A stretch of 14,295 nucleotides of DNA from Bacteroidales bacterium. Lineage in GTDB: Bacteria; Bacteroidota; Bacteroidia; Bacteroidales; UBA12077. The number at the start of each line of letters is the position of its first letter. The first letter of the stretch is position 1. Below, one piece after another: positions 1 to 8,532 of this stretch. The position numbers were made by a program, and so were the translations under genes. The stretch is taken from NCBI GenBank assembly GCA_030600625.1, contig JAUVLS010000008.1:1-14295 (forward strand). The letters are read 5' to 3'. The notes under the pieces are model-generated. The model was given only the letters and a program-made list of their open reading frames with translations. It was not told the origin of the DNA and searched no databases.

Positions 1-117
1 CATTTTGAAACGGAACAAATTACAAAAGAACTTTTTTATGAATTACTTATGAAAAAATTTCCTAAATTTGCACTTCATTTGACAGAAATAAATTCGAATC
101 CGATAAATTATTTATAA
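1..117 (+). CDS. Nif3-like dinuclear metal-centre protein, C-terminal fragment (5' end outside window)
   Basis: Frame 1 is open from the first base to a TAA at 115-117 and encodes 38 residues beginning HFETEQ and ending INSNPINYL. This matches the C-terminal end of the Nif3/YbgI family (known as Nif3-like dinuclear metal centre hexameric proteins). In that family a late His and a Glu four residues further on are metal ligands; here they would be residues 1 and 5 of the fragment. The stop lies only 3 bases before the ATG of the zinc-ribbon gene, so the two genes are almost certainly co-transcribed, an arrangement I associate with Bacteroidota. The exact function of the family is unsettled. The assignment rests on a short piece, but the motif and the context agree. 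Confidence 0.8.
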   Translation, partial: HFETEQITKELFYELLMKKFPKFALHLTEINSNPINYL

Positions 118-120
118 AAA

Positions 121-879
121 ATGGCTAAAGTAAAGGAAAACACAGACTTAACTGTTGAGGAGAAATTAAAAGCTTTATTTGAACTACAACTGGTAGATTC
201 AAAAATTGATAATATTAAACGTTTGCGTGGAGAGTTGCCTCTTGAAGTTCAGGATTTGGAAGATGAAATAGAAGGGTTACAAACTCGAGTTCAGAATTTT
301 GAAGATGAAGTGATTAAGCTTGAAGAATATATTACAAATAAAAAGAATGAAATTAAAGACGCACAAGCTTCAATTAAAAAATATACTGAACAACAAAACA
401 ATGTTCGTAATAATCGCGAATTTGATTCTTTATCTAAAGAAATCGAATTTCAAACTCTTGAGATTGAACTTTATGAAAAGAGGATAAAAGAATACACTGT
501 AAAAATTGAAGAAAAAAAGGTTGTAATTGAAGAATCTAAAGGTGTACTTGAAGATCGTATCGGTGATTTGGAAACAAAAAAATCAGAATTAAATTCTATC
601 ACATCTGAAACTCAAAAAGAAGAAGAAGGCTTAGAAAAAAAGTCATTAGCAATTCAGGAAGTTATTGAAGATCGTTTACGAAATGCATATAAGAAAATCA
701 GGGGGAATGCACGTAATGGATTAGCAGTTGTTCCTGTACATCGTGATGCTTGCGGTGGCTGTTTTAATAAAATTCCACCACAACGACAGTTAGATGTTCG
801 TTCACGCAAGAAAATTATTGTTTGCGAATATTGTGGCCGTATATTAGTTGACCCTGATATGGAAGAAGAATTTAAATAG
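121..879 (+). CDS. C4-type zinc ribbon protein with long coiled coil (DUF164/CdsZ-like)
   Basis: This 252-residue protein has two visible parts. Residues about 12-185 are a highly charged, Glu/Lys-rich helical region with heptad-like spacing, expected to form an antiparallel coiled coil. Residues about 205-245 form a C4 zinc ribbon with Cys pairs at C211/C214 (CGGC) and C235/C238 (CEYC). This is the layout of the HP0958-like zinc-ribbon family, whose members are proposed to bind nucleic acid or act as adaptors; the role in Bacteroidota is not established. No signal peptide or membrane segment is seen, so it should be cytoplasmic. The ATG is 3 bases after the Nif3-like stop, indicating one operon, and a bidirectional hairpin terminator follows within about 20 bases of its own stop. 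Length and the full set of four cysteines suggest an intact gene. Confidence 0.9.
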   Translation: MAKVKENTDLTVEEKLKALFELQLVDSKIDNIKRLRGELPLEVQDLEDEIEGLQTRVQNFEDEVIKLEEYITNKKNEIKDAQASIKKYTEQQNNVRNNREFDSLSKEIEFQTLEIELYEKRIKEYTVKIEEKKVVIEESKGVLEDRIGDLETKKSELNSITSETQKEEEGLEKKSLAIQEVIEDRLRNAYKKIRGNARNGLAVVPVHRDACGGCFNKIPPQRQLDVRSRKKIIVCEYCGRILVDPDMEEEFK

Positions 880-896
880 ATCGAAAAGATAAAAAC

Positions 897-942
897 AAAA
901 AAAGAGGCTGACCCCGATAACTACTGGGCTCAGCCTCTTTTT
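897..942. terminator. Bidirectional intrinsic terminator between convergent genes
   Basis: An 11-base arm at 901-911 (AAAGAGGCTGA) pairs perfectly with 930-940, and the A-run before it and T-run after it extend the pairing. Inside, 913-915 can also pair with 926-928 after a one-base mismatch. A T-rich tract follows on both strands. The hairpin lies between the zinc-ribbon stop at 879 and the DUF4249 stop at 947, so one hairpin can end transcription from both sides. Confidence 0.9.
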
Positions 943-946
943 ATTA

Positions 947-1804
947 TTAATACCATTCAATTAATATCCATTCATCTTCTTCAGGCACTATAGAAGTGAT
1001 ATTCTCTACGGAATATGCCAGAAAGAATCCCATCGCACCATTACTAATATTACCTGCAGGATTAGCAGGAGGGCCATCGAGAGGTCCCATATTCCATATC
1101 GTTTCGGTCATTATCTGAGTAATATAATTATAATATTCCTCTGTAATAGCTTGCATTTCAAGAGTAATAGTGTCTCCAATAGAAACATCTTCGACCAATT
1201 GTACCATTACGTCATACATGTAATTTCCATTAACAAAAATATCATCAGAGAAATAAACTTTGTAAAGTGTGTCTGATTCCAATACCCCATTTTTATAGGT
1301 GTTCCATAAGTAAAAGTTTCCGGGTGTTTCTGGTTCCAGTGCATTTAAAAGGATATATAGCATGGTGTCATTCGTTTCGTAATATTCGCTCCAATCGTAG
1401 TATCCAAAATTTATTGAATCAATAGGGGCGCAATAATTTAAATAGCAACTTGAAGTGTATGTTTCTCCTTCAGAATCTATTGTTAAAGTGTAGGTTTTAC
1501 CTATTTCACCTATAATGGTATCTGTTTCATATAAGCCATCCGATATTTCAGTTAGATTAAAAGTGTTTTCTCCATCAGAAATTGTAACAGTAGCTCCGGT
1601 TACTCTGTCGGCAGGTCTGTTAGAGAAATAGTCGGCGCTTTTCGTCAATGACACCTGATGTGCTTTAAGTTCGTCACTTATTGATCCTTGAACAACTAAT
1701 CTTATGTGAGCGCTATCTAAGTCAACATCAAAGCTTTCCGTACATGCAGGAGCTAAAACTATAAATGCGATTGTTATATATATAAGTTTTTTCATATTTA
1801 TCAT
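947..1804 (-). CDS. DUF4249-family lipoprotein, partner of the adjacent TonB-dependent receptor
   Basis: This 285-residue protein has a short hydrophobic signal ending in LAPAC, with the lipid-acceptor Cys at residue 21. The Pro at -2 and Ala at -3 make the lipobox weaker than the classical form. The mature part has beta-rich sequence (HIRLVVQGSIS, ATVTISDGENTFNL, TYTLTID) typical of DUF4249, a family found in Bacteroidota and usually encoded next to a TonB-dependent receptor. By analogy with SusD it may sit on the outer membrane and help the receptor take up a ligand, but this is inferred and no substrate can be named. The gene begins 3 bases after the receptor stop, so the two are co-transcribed. 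The start could be ATG at 1804 or the ATG three codons later (MKKL...), which gives a more typical signal peptide; no clear ribosome-binding site decides this. Confidence 0.85.
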   Translation of the reverse strand: MINMKKLIYITIAFIVLAPACTESFDVDLDSAHIRLVVQGSISDELKAHQVSLTKSADYFSNRPADRVTGATVTISDGENTFNLTEISDGLYETDTIIGEIGKTYTLTIDSEGETYTSSCYLNYCAPIDSINFGYYDWSEYYETNDTMLYILLNALEPETPGNFYLWNTYKNGVLESDTLYKVYFSDDIFVNGNYMYDVMVQLVEDVSIGDTITLEMQAITEEYYNYITQIMTETIWNMGPLDGPPANPAGNISNGAMGFFLAYSVENITSIVPEEDEWILIEWY

Positions 1805-1807
1805 ATA

Positions 1808-4135
1808 TTAAAAATAAAAATTCCAGGTTAATGATGGTATTATAGGAAAAACGTAAACTTTTTCAGCTTTTGTTATGGTTGGATCATCTTCATCCGGTCC
1901 AAAATATATCATCCAGGAATTGTGCCTGTTGTAGATATTGTATATTGATACATTTAACTCGCTTCTTAAACGTTTGTTTGGTTTTTCTTTACTTTTTAAT
2001 GTGATAGATAAATCCATTCGGTGATAGTCTGGCATTCTGTAACTATTTCTATCACTATAAATAGGTATAATCATGTTTCCTTGTTCATACCTTCCTGTAG
2101 GGAAGGTAACAGGCGAACCTGTTGCATACACCCATGTTGCAGCAATATTCCAACGTTTTGTCAGATCGTACATTCCAACAATTGCAATGTTATGAGGCCT
2201 GTCATATGATGATGAATATACTTTCCCTGAGTTTATTTCAGGAATCTTTCTTTCAGCTTTTGATAATGTATAGCTAATCCATCCGGTAAATTTACCTTGT
2301 TGCTTACGAATAAAGAACTCCGCTCCATACGACCATGCATCACCTACTCTAAACTCACCTTCCAATTCAGGATTGAGCATTAAATCAGCATGATCTCTAA
2401 AGTCTATCTGGTTGTCCATATCTTTATAATACACCTCTACCGATGTTTCATAAGTATCATTAAAGAAATTTCTGAAATATCCGATTGCAGCTTGATTTGC
2501 TAATTGAGGATCAATATTGGGACTTGATGGAAGCCACACATCTAATGGAGAGCCGACCGTACTATTTGAGGCCAAGTGCACGTATTGCTTGGTTCTTGAA
2601 TAACTTGCTTTAACGGATGACCTTTGGTTTATTGTATAATTTAAACTTAATCGGGGTTCCAGTCCATAAAATGTATTAAAAATATCCCAGCTTTTATAAG
2701 TTGTGGAATCAATTTTTTGATAAGAATCATCGAAATTGTATACAGTAGCTTCACCCATGTTTTGAAAAACAGATCCTCTTAATCCATAATTTAGAGTAAG
2801 TTTATTTGTTAATTTATGCTCGTTACTTAAATAAATAGCATATTCAAGAGCATTAGATTCGGGCATTTCCAAAGAATTATACATTACTGTAGAATCTCCT
2901 GTGCTTCTTGCAAAACCAGGATTAAAATGATGATGAATTGCTTCCAGACCAAATTTAATTGTATTATTAGGATTAGGGTAATAATTAAAATCCGCTTTTA
3001 GTTTATAATCTTCAAGGTTTGAAGTCCACTTAAATCCGGAGGCATCTGTACCGCTCTCCATTATATAATCATACTTACTATATATAAATGAGAAATTAGA
3101 AAAGAGTTTCTCAGTAAATAAATGATTCCAACGGGTTGTTAATGTGTAGTTACCCCAATCAAAGCCAAACATATCTCCAAACTTAAAAACATCGCGTCCA
3201 AAATAGCCTGAAACATAAATTCTATCTTTATCGCTTATTTTATAGTTTGTTTTAAGGTTTAAGTCATAGAAATATAGTTTGTTAGACTTAACTGCATCAT
3301 CACTGGAAAATAATAGCATCAGGTCTACGTAAGTCCTCCTTCCGGCAACCAATACCGACCATTTATCTTCAATAATTGGTCCTTCTAAAGTAAGTCTGGA
3401 TGATATGGTTCCAATTCCTCCTGTAGCCTGAAATTTTTTCTGATTACCTTCTTTCATTCTAATATCGAGAAGCGAAGACAATCGTCCTCCATACTGAGCA
3501 GGAATATCTCCTTTATATAACTTAACATCCTTAATGGCATCATTATTAAAAACTGAGAAAAATCCCATTAAATGAGATGCATTATATACTGTAGCTTCGT
3601 CAAAAAGAATAAGGTTTTGATCAGGACTGCCACCACGTACATTAAATCCTGAAAATCCTTCTCCTGTAGCTTGTATCCCGGGTAATAATTGTATCGCTTT
3701 TATTACATCAATCTCTCCAAACAGCGCAGGAATTTTTTTAATATCTTTTGCCTGCAATTTCATTGTGCTCATTTCAGTTTTAACTATATTTTCATTCTTA
3801 CGTTCCGCTGTTATAACAACTTCATCAATTGTTTTAGATGTTTCGATTAATGTAATGTTAAAGCTATGATTTTGATTAAGGTTAATTTTTTTTGTTTGGG
3901 TTTCACATCCAATATAAGAATAATCGATATTATAATCTCCAGCTATTAAAGTGATAGAATAAAATCCGTAAACATTTGTAACGGTACCTGTTTTTAGGTT
4001 TTGAATGTAAATTGTAGCACCAATTAATTCTTCTCCGGATTCATCTTTCACATAACCGCTAATAGTATGTTTTTCTTGCGAAAACGAAAATAGAGTTATA
4101 AAAATAAATGTTAATAGAATTGGTAATAGTTTCAT
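1808..4135 (-). CDS. TonB-dependent outer-membrane receptor with N-terminal carboxypeptidase-like domain
   Basis: The 775-residue product starts with a signal peptide (about residues 1-20, cleavage near FSFSQ). A CarboxypepD_reg-like beta-sandwich follows (about 24-98, ISGYVKDESGEELIGATI). Next come a TonB-box-like segment (IDEVVITA, 103-110) and a plug domain (about 117-230) with conserved FNVRGGSPDQNLILFDE and PAQYGGRLSSLLD motifs. The rest is a beta-barrel rich in aromatic alternating strands. The chain ends in LTWNFYF, a terminal aromatic residue typical of outer-membrane barrels recognised by the BAM complex. It should import a large ligand across the outer membrane using TonB energy. 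At under 800 residues it is shorter than usual SusC proteins, and its partner is DUF4249 rather than SusD, so polysaccharide is not a safe guess for the substrate. It lies 73 bases downstream of lnt and may have its own promoter. Confidence 0.92.
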   Translation of the reverse strand: MKLLPILLTFIFITLFSFSQEKHTISGYVKDESGEELIGATIYIQNLKTGTVTNVYGFYSITLIAGDYNIDYSYIGCETQTKKINLNQNHSFNITLIETSKTIDEVVITAERKNENIVKTEMSTMKLQAKDIKKIPALFGEIDVIKAIQLLPGIQATGEGFSGFNVRGGSPDQNLILFDEATVYNASHLMGFFSVFNNDAIKDVKLYKGDIPAQYGGRLSSLLDIRMKEGNQKKFQATGGIGTISSRLTLEGPIIEDKWSVLVAGRRTYVDLMLLFSSDDAVKSNKLYFYDLNLKTNYKISDKDRIYVSGYFGRDVFKFGDMFGFDWGNYTLTTRWNHLFTEKLFSNFSFIYSKYDYIMESGTDASGFKWTSNLEDYKLKADFNYYPNPNNTIKFGLEAIHHHFNPGFARSTGDSTVMYNSLEMPESNALEYAIYLSNEHKLTNKLTLNYGLRGSVFQNMGEATVYNFDDSYQKIDSTTYKSWDIFNTFYGLEPRLSLNYTINQRSSVKASYSRTKQYVHLASNSTVGSPLDVWLPSSPNIDPQLANQAAIGYFRNFFNDTYETSVEVYYKDMDNQIDFRDHADLMLNPELEGEFRVGDAWSYGAEFFIRKQQGKFTGWISYTLSKAERKIPEINSGKVYSSSYDRPHNIAIVGMYDLTKRWNIAATWVYATGSPVTFPTGRYEQGNMIIPIYSDRNSYRMPDYHRMDLSITLKSKEKPNKRLRSELNVSIYNIYNRHNSWMIYFGPDEDDPTITKAEKVYVFPIIPSLTWNFYF

Positions 4136-4166
4136 TTATTAGTATTCGTCTTGTTTATAGTTAGGT

Positions 4167-4174
4167 GAAAGTTA
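4167..4174 (-). promoter_or_regulatory. Possible -7 promoter element for the receptor operon
   Basis: On the minus strand this reads TAACTTTC, matching 7 of 8 positions of the Bacteroidota -7 element TAnnTTTG. It lies about 32 bases before the receptor ATG. No convincing -33 TTTG is found at the right spacing, so this is a weak call; the receptor and DUF4249 genes could instead be read through from lnt. Confidence 0.25.
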
Positions 4175-4208
4175 AATCGCTATTCTGACAATAAGAATAA
4201 TGTCATAA

Positions 4209-5855
4209 TCAGGGAGTTAAGGTAGGTTCAAGTTTATTTTTCTTTTTTAATACTGATTTATTTAAAATATTTTGAACAATAGCATATAAGAAAATAAATA
4301 TAGCAAGAAAACCGGATAATCGCCCAATATAATCGCCATATTTTACATAAAAGGTTAATTCTGAATTAGCTTTAATGGTATCTTTTATTGCATCGCGAAC
4401 CCACCATTGTGTTCTACTCAAGATTTCTCCTCTTTGGTTTATAAATGCTGAGATACCTGTATTTGCTGACCTTGCAATACTTCTTCTGGTTTCAATTGCT
4501 CTAAGTTGTGAATAATTCAGATGTTGTTTATATCCGGCGGTATTGCCCCACCATCCATCATTCGTAATAACAAATATAAAGTCAGCACCATTTTTTATGT
4601 AATCTGTAACAAATTCTCCATAAATTGATTCATAGCAAATTACAGGAGCAATCATGACATCATCAACAGAATGTTTAAATGTTCCCCTATAATTTTGAGT
4701 TCCTCGACTGCCTGTTGTCCCTCCTAAATCAAGAATGACATTTCCCAATAATTTAAATAATTTAGGATAAGGCATTTTCTCAACGCCGACCACTAATTTT
4801 GATTTATGGTAAATAGGAATATAATTGCTTGTATCAATCTGTATTGCAGAATTATAAGCATCATAATAGAATTTTTCTCTTTCCCAGTATCTTGCTGTTG
4901 ATGTTAATTCTTCTTCGGGCATAAAACGTTTATAACAATCTATTCCGGTTACAAAATTTACTCTTGGTCTGTTATTTACAAAATTCTTTATTACCTGAAT
5001 TGAATAATTGTTTTTCAGGTTGTTTATCCAAATCGAATTATCAAGTGCTGTTTCAGGGGCAACAACATAATCAATTGATTCATCTGTAATACTATCAGCT
5101 AAATCCATAATAATATTTAACTGTTGAAAATGCGATAAACCACCAAATTTGTCGTTATATGGATCAATGTTTGGCTGTAGAACTGCAATATTATAATCTT
5201 TGCCTTTTTCTTCGTAATTCCTATAAATCATAAGAGATATAAATATAGGAATCAATATAATTGAAATAAATAATGCAATTCGTGGAATTAATGGCTTAAA
5301 ATCTTTCGAATTAATATATGATTTAAGAAGATTAAAACACATGATATTTAATACTACAATCCAAAGTGTTCCTCCCAGTGTTCCTGTATATTCATACCAC
5401 TGGATTAATATAATGTCTTTAGCCAAAGCATTTCCTAAATTTAACCACGGCCATGAAATTTCTGCATTTAAATAAAAATGTTCAAATCCAATCCAATAAA
5501 CCAGTAATGCAAATTGTCCAATCTTAGGGCCTAATTTTCGTTTAGTAAAATGAAACATCCAGAATGTTGTTGTCATTAAAATAGTATTTACAATTACTGC
5601 AACAACCACACCTATAAATGCTGCATTATGGACCCAATATGTCGTCAGAATATTCCAAATTGCAAAGGTCAGTGCAGAATATCCTATAAGAATAATAGAT
5701 TTATTATTTTCGCCGGTTTGATAAATATAATCTTCGACAAATAACAATGGAACCAGAGCAACTAAAATAATTAATCCTGAAAATTGCTGATACCATGGAA
5801 GTGTTAGCAAAATGCTACTTAAAATTACTAAAATAAAACGTGATGATTTTTTCAT
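4209..5855 (-). CDS. lnt: Apolipoprotein N-acyltransferase
   Basis: Lnt adds the third acyl chain to the N-terminal Cys of lipoproteins, working in the inner membrane with its active site facing the periplasm. The 548-residue protein has several N-terminal membrane segments (within about 8-210), then a nitrilase-type domain (about 222-490), then one C-terminal membrane segment (about 510-532). The catalytic triad is visible: E268 (VVAPETA), K351 (YHKSKLV) and C407 in VICYES. The spacing from K351 to E359 and the CYE triplet match the E. coli enzyme (K335/E343 and C387-Y388-E389). The usual VPFGE motif is altered here to VVGVE, though its Glu is kept. The gene is flanked on the same strand by the transporter gene (107 bases upstream) and the receptor/lipoprotein pair downstream. 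The DUF4249 lipoprotein would be a plausible client, as would all other lipoproteins of the cell. Confidence 0.95.
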   Translation of the reverse strand: MKKSSRFILVILSSILLTLPWYQQFSGLIILVALVPLLFVEDYIYQTGENNKSIILIGYSALTFAIWNILTTYWVHNAAFIGVVVAVIVNTILMTTTFWMFHFTKRKLGPKIGQFALLVYWIGFEHFYLNAEISWPWLNLGNALAKDIILIQWYEYTGTLGGTLWIVVLNIMCFNLLKSYINSKDFKPLIPRIALFISIILIPIFISLMIYRNYEEKGKDYNIAVLQPNIDPYNDKFGGLSHFQQLNIIMDLADSITDESIDYVVAPETALDNSIWINNLKNNYSIQVIKNFVNNRPRVNFVTGIDCYKRFMPEEELTSTARYWEREKFYYDAYNSAIQIDTSNYIPIYHKSKLVVGVEKMPYPKLFKLLGNVILDLGGTTGSRGTQNYRGTFKHSVDDVMIAPVICYESIYGEFVTDYIKNGADFIFVITNDGWWGNTAGYKQHLNYSQLRAIETRRSIARSANTGISAFINQRGEILSRTQWWVRDAIKDTIKANSELTFYVKYGDYIGRLSGFLAIFIFLYAIVQNILNKSVLKKKNKLEPTLTP

Positions 5856-5924
5856 TAGTTCAAAAATTGTGATTTGCCCTGAAATTGTGTCACATGAATT
5901 TTAATTATGTTCGTGAGTGTCTCT

Positions 5925-5961
5925 CCCGATAACTATCGGGATTATCACAGACATAGTCTGT
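5925..5961. repeat. Two small hairpins in the gap between the EamA gene and lnt
   Basis: Positions 5925-5940 read CCCGATAACTATCGGG, two 7-base arms around a 2-base centre, extended by one more T/A pair at 5924/5941. Six bases on, 5947-5961 is ACAGAC-ATA-GTCTGT, a second perfect hairpin that almost touches the transporter stop (5963). On the minus-strand transcript the hairpins follow the transporter stop directly. Neither is followed by a U-run, so they are poor intrinsic terminators; they could slow mRNA decay from the 3' end or reduce read-through into lnt. Confidence 0.6.
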
Positions 5962-5962
5962 T

Positions 5963-6859
5963 TCATTTTTGTTTTCGCTTATTAACCAGGTACACACCGG
6001 TAAGAATTAAACCAATCCATAAAAATTGAATAATTGTAAGTTTTTCGCCGTCAAAAATTCCCCACGCTATAGCAAATATTGGAATTATATAAGTTACAGA
6101 GGCCCCGAAAAGTGCTGATGTATATTGAATTAAAGTATTAAAAATTACTAAAGCCATAACAGTTCCAATAACTGCAAGAATAGCTATGTATCCAAGGTTT
6201 AGCATGTAGTCGTTTGTTGATAATGCAAATGAAAAATCAGTAAAGAGTAGATATATTCCGGCAAAAGGACCAACAAACATAAAAGCCATTGAGGTTAGCT
6301 CTAATCCATTTAATCCTTTGATTTTATATTTTACCTGATTTACATTTATTCCATAGCAAATTGTTGCTAATACCACATAAAGACTATAATAATTTACATT
6401 ACCTAAAATATTACTGTTACTTGAAGTATACATAATCAAGCCTAAGGCCCCAATTAATCCTAAAAAAATACCAACAGCATTAATAAGTTTAGCGGTACTT
6501 TTATAAAAAATCAATCCAATTATTAAAGTAAATAAAGGAGTAATAGAGTTTAGTATCCCTGCTAAAGCACTATCAATATTTGTCTGGGCTTTTGTAAACA
6601 GGAATGCAGGTATTGTTGATCCAATAAATCCAACAATTAGTAATGAATATATATTCTCTTTACTTACTTTTTTTAAATTTTTTATCCCAAAGGGTAAGAA
6701 TGCCAAAAAAGAAATAAAAATTCTTAAAGCAGCTACCTGGTCATGACTATAAGAGCGAAGTCCTTTTTTCATAAGGATAAAACTGCTTCCCCAAATTAAT
6801 GAAAGAAAGATAAGTGTTACCAACTGCCAGACCTTATTATTTAAATTTATTTTGTACAT
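5963..6859 (-). CDS. EamA-family (drug/metabolite transporter superfamily) membrane protein
   Basis: The 298-residue product is almost wholly hydrophobic and can form ten membrane helices in two homologous halves (about 10-145 and 155-293), the usual form of EamA/RhaT-like transporters in the inner membrane. Family marks are WGSSF at 23-27, the ALAGILNSITPLFT stretch near 98-111, its equivalent SALFGASVTYIIPIFA near 248-263, and a short basic tail NKRKQK. Family members export amino acids, nucleosides or other small metabolites, but the substrate cannot be read from the sequence. It is the most upstream gene of the minus-strand block and is divergent from the aldehyde dehydrogenase gene, with a 224-base region between them. 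No clear promoter element was found in that gap on this strand. Confidence 0.88.
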   Translation of the reverse strand: MYKINLNNKVWQLVTLIFLSLIWGSSFILMKKGLRSYSHDQVAALRIFISFLAFLPFGIKNLKKVSKENIYSLLIVGFIGSTIPAFLFTKAQTNIDSALAGILNSITPLFTLIIGLIFYKSTAKLINAVGIFLGLIGALGLIMYTSSNSNILGNVNYYSLYVVLATICYGINVNQVKYKIKGLNGLELTSMAFMFVGPFAGIYLLFTDFSFALSTNDYMLNLGYIAILAVIGTVMALVIFNTLIQYTSALFGASVTYIIPIFAIAWGIFDGEKLTIIQFLWIGLILTGVYLVNKRKQK

Positions 6860-7050
6860 ATTTTAAAATTAAAGGCATAAAGATAAGATATAAATTAACA
6901 ATTTATTTGATATCATGTTTCATCTTTTTGTAAACAGATCATTAATTTAAATAGTGCTTGCAAGAACACTGAAAATATCGCCAAAAGAAACATTTCAAAT
7001 TTTGTAGAGTTTTATTACTGGCACTATATAGGAATCTTTATCAAAAAAGC

Positions 7051-7058
7051 TAATTTTG
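7051..7058 (+). promoter_or_regulatory. Likely -7 promoter element for the aldehyde dehydrogenase gene
   Basis: TAATTTTG is a perfect match to the Bacteroidota -7 consensus TAnnTTTG and lies 25 bases before the ATG at 7084, predicting a very short leader. No TTTG is found 19-21 bases upstream. Unusually for this phylum, a GAGG at 7072-7075 stands 8 bases before the ATG and could act as a real Shine-Dalgarno sequence. Confidence 0.45.
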
Positions 7059-7083
7059 CATTTGTTTTTATGAGGCTAAACGT

Positions 7084-8508
7084 ATGAATGATTATAAATT
7101 ATATATAGCAGGAAAATTTATTAAAACAGATCAAAAATTAGTTGTTACTAATCCATTTGATAATTCAGTGGTTGGGGAAACTTATTTAGCGGGAAAAAAG
7201 GAGCTGGAAAACGCTATTAATAAAGCATTAGAAGTTAAAAGTATAATGCGTGATTTGCCTTCTTATCAGAAATATAAAATATTAAATGATATTGTAGGCA
7301 GAATTTCTGAAAAGAAAGAAGAACTTGCTTTAACGCTGTCTAAGGAAGCAGGTAAACCATTAAAATATGCACTAGGTGAAATCGATAGAGCAATACAGGT
7401 TTTTACTGTTGCTGCCGAAGAGTCGAAACGATTGCCTAAAGAATATTTTTCAATTGACTGGACTCCTGCAGGGGAAGGAAAAGAGGGCTTAGTTAAATAT
7501 TTTCCGGTTGGATTAATTGCAGGAATTGCACCTTTTAATTTTCCATTGAATCTGGCAGTACATAAAATTGCCCCGGCTATTGCCGCAGGCAACCCAATTA
7601 TAATAAAACCGGCACGTTCAACACCTTTATCTGTATTAGAACTGGCTAAAATAATAGACAATACTGATTTGCCAAAAGGGGCTTTTTCAGTTCTTCCTAT
7701 GGATCGGGAAGCCGGAAATCAATTAGTTACAGATGATAGAATTCAAATGCTTTCATTTACAGGATCACCTGCTGTTGGCTGGAAAATGAAAGCAAATGCA
7801 GGTAAAAAGAAAATTGCGCTGGAGTTAGGTGGTAATGCGGGTGTAATTGTTTCAAATCAAGCTGATATTGATCTAGCTGTTAAAAAGTGTTTAGTTGGAG
7901 GTTTTGCATATTCAGGACAAGTTTGTATTCATGTACAAAGAATATATGTTCAGGAAAGTATTTTCGAAAAGTTTGTGGATAAATTCATAGAAGGAACAAA
8001 AAAACTAAAATTTGGTGCACCTGATAATCCTGCAACTGATATATCTGTTATGATTGATGAAGAGAATGCTTTGCGTGTTGAGGAATGGGTAAATGAGGCC
8101 GTTAAAGATGGAGCTAAAGTTTTATTTGGTGGAAAAAGAAATAAGACATATTTTGAACCAACTATTATTACAAATACAAAAAACGAAATGAAAGTTTGCT
8201 CATTGGAAGTATTTGGCCCTGTTGTTACAATCGAAAAATACACTGACTTTAGTGATGCTGTTAAGAATGTTAATGATTCAGAATATGGATTACAAGCTGG
8301 TGTTTTTACCAATGGAATTGATGAAATGAATCAGGCATATAATGAACTGGAAGTTGGAGGCGTAATTATTAATGATGTACCTACTTTTAGAGTGGATCAT
8401 ATGCCTTACGGTGGAATAAAAAATTCAGGTTTTGGTAGAGAAGGCATAAAATATTCCATATTTGAAATGCTGGAACCCAAATTGCTGGTGAAAAATACAG
8501 ATTATTAA
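7084..8508 (+). CDS. NAD(P)-dependent aldehyde dehydrogenase
   Basis: The 474-residue protein is a complete member of the aldehyde dehydrogenase superfamily, which oxidises aldehydes to carboxylic acids with NAD or NADP. Visible key residues are the oxyanion Asn N152 (PFNFP), cofactor-site K175 (IIIKPA), the FTGS turn at 225-228, general base E247 (ALELGGN), nucleophile C281 (SGQVCI) and E375 of the LEVFGP motif. The final PYGGIKNSGFGREG segment is also present. The SGQVCI active-site wording and the length resemble the lactaldehyde/succinate-semialdehyde-like branch, but I cannot fix the substrate. It is probably cytoplasmic, having no signal. A LysE-family exporter gene follows after 24 bases, suggesting one transcript, although a metabolic link between them is not evident. 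Confidence 0.92.
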   Translation: MNDYKLYIAGKFIKTDQKLVVTNPFDNSVVGETYLAGKKELENAINKALEVKSIMRDLPSYQKYKILNDIVGRISEKKEELALTLSKEAGKPLKYALGEIDRAIQVFTVAAEESKRLPKEYFSIDWTPAGEGKEGLVKYFPVGLIAGIAPFNFPLNLAVHKIAPAIAAGNPIIIKPARSTPLSVLELAKIIDNTDLPKGAFSVLPMDREAGNQLVTDDRIQMLSFTGSPAVGWKMKANAGKKKIALELGGNAGVIVSNQADIDLAVKKCLVGGFAYSGQVCIHVQRIYVQESIFEKFVDKFIEGTKKLKFGAPDNPATDISVMIDEENALRVEEWVNEAVKDGAKVLFGGKRNKTYFEPTIITNTKNEMKVCSLEVFGPVVTIEKYTDFSDAVKNVNDSEYGLQAGVFTNGIDEMNQAYNELEVGGVIINDVPTFRVDHMPYGGIKNSGFGREGIKYSIFEMLEPKLLVKNTDY

Positions 8509-8532
8509 AAATGTTGATTAGAATATAGTATT

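Noticed and set aside
2021..2209. 62-residue plus-strand reading frame
   Set aside because: Antisense to the barrel part of the TonB-dependent receptor; Cys-rich by chance, no start signal.
7266..7661. 131-residue minus-strand reading frame
   Set aside because: Wholly inside the aldehyde dehydrogenase gene, which has all its motifs; an antisense shadow.
7950..8312. 120-residue minus-strand reading frame
   Set aside because: Antisense to the same aldehyde dehydrogenase gene, with no recognisable domain.
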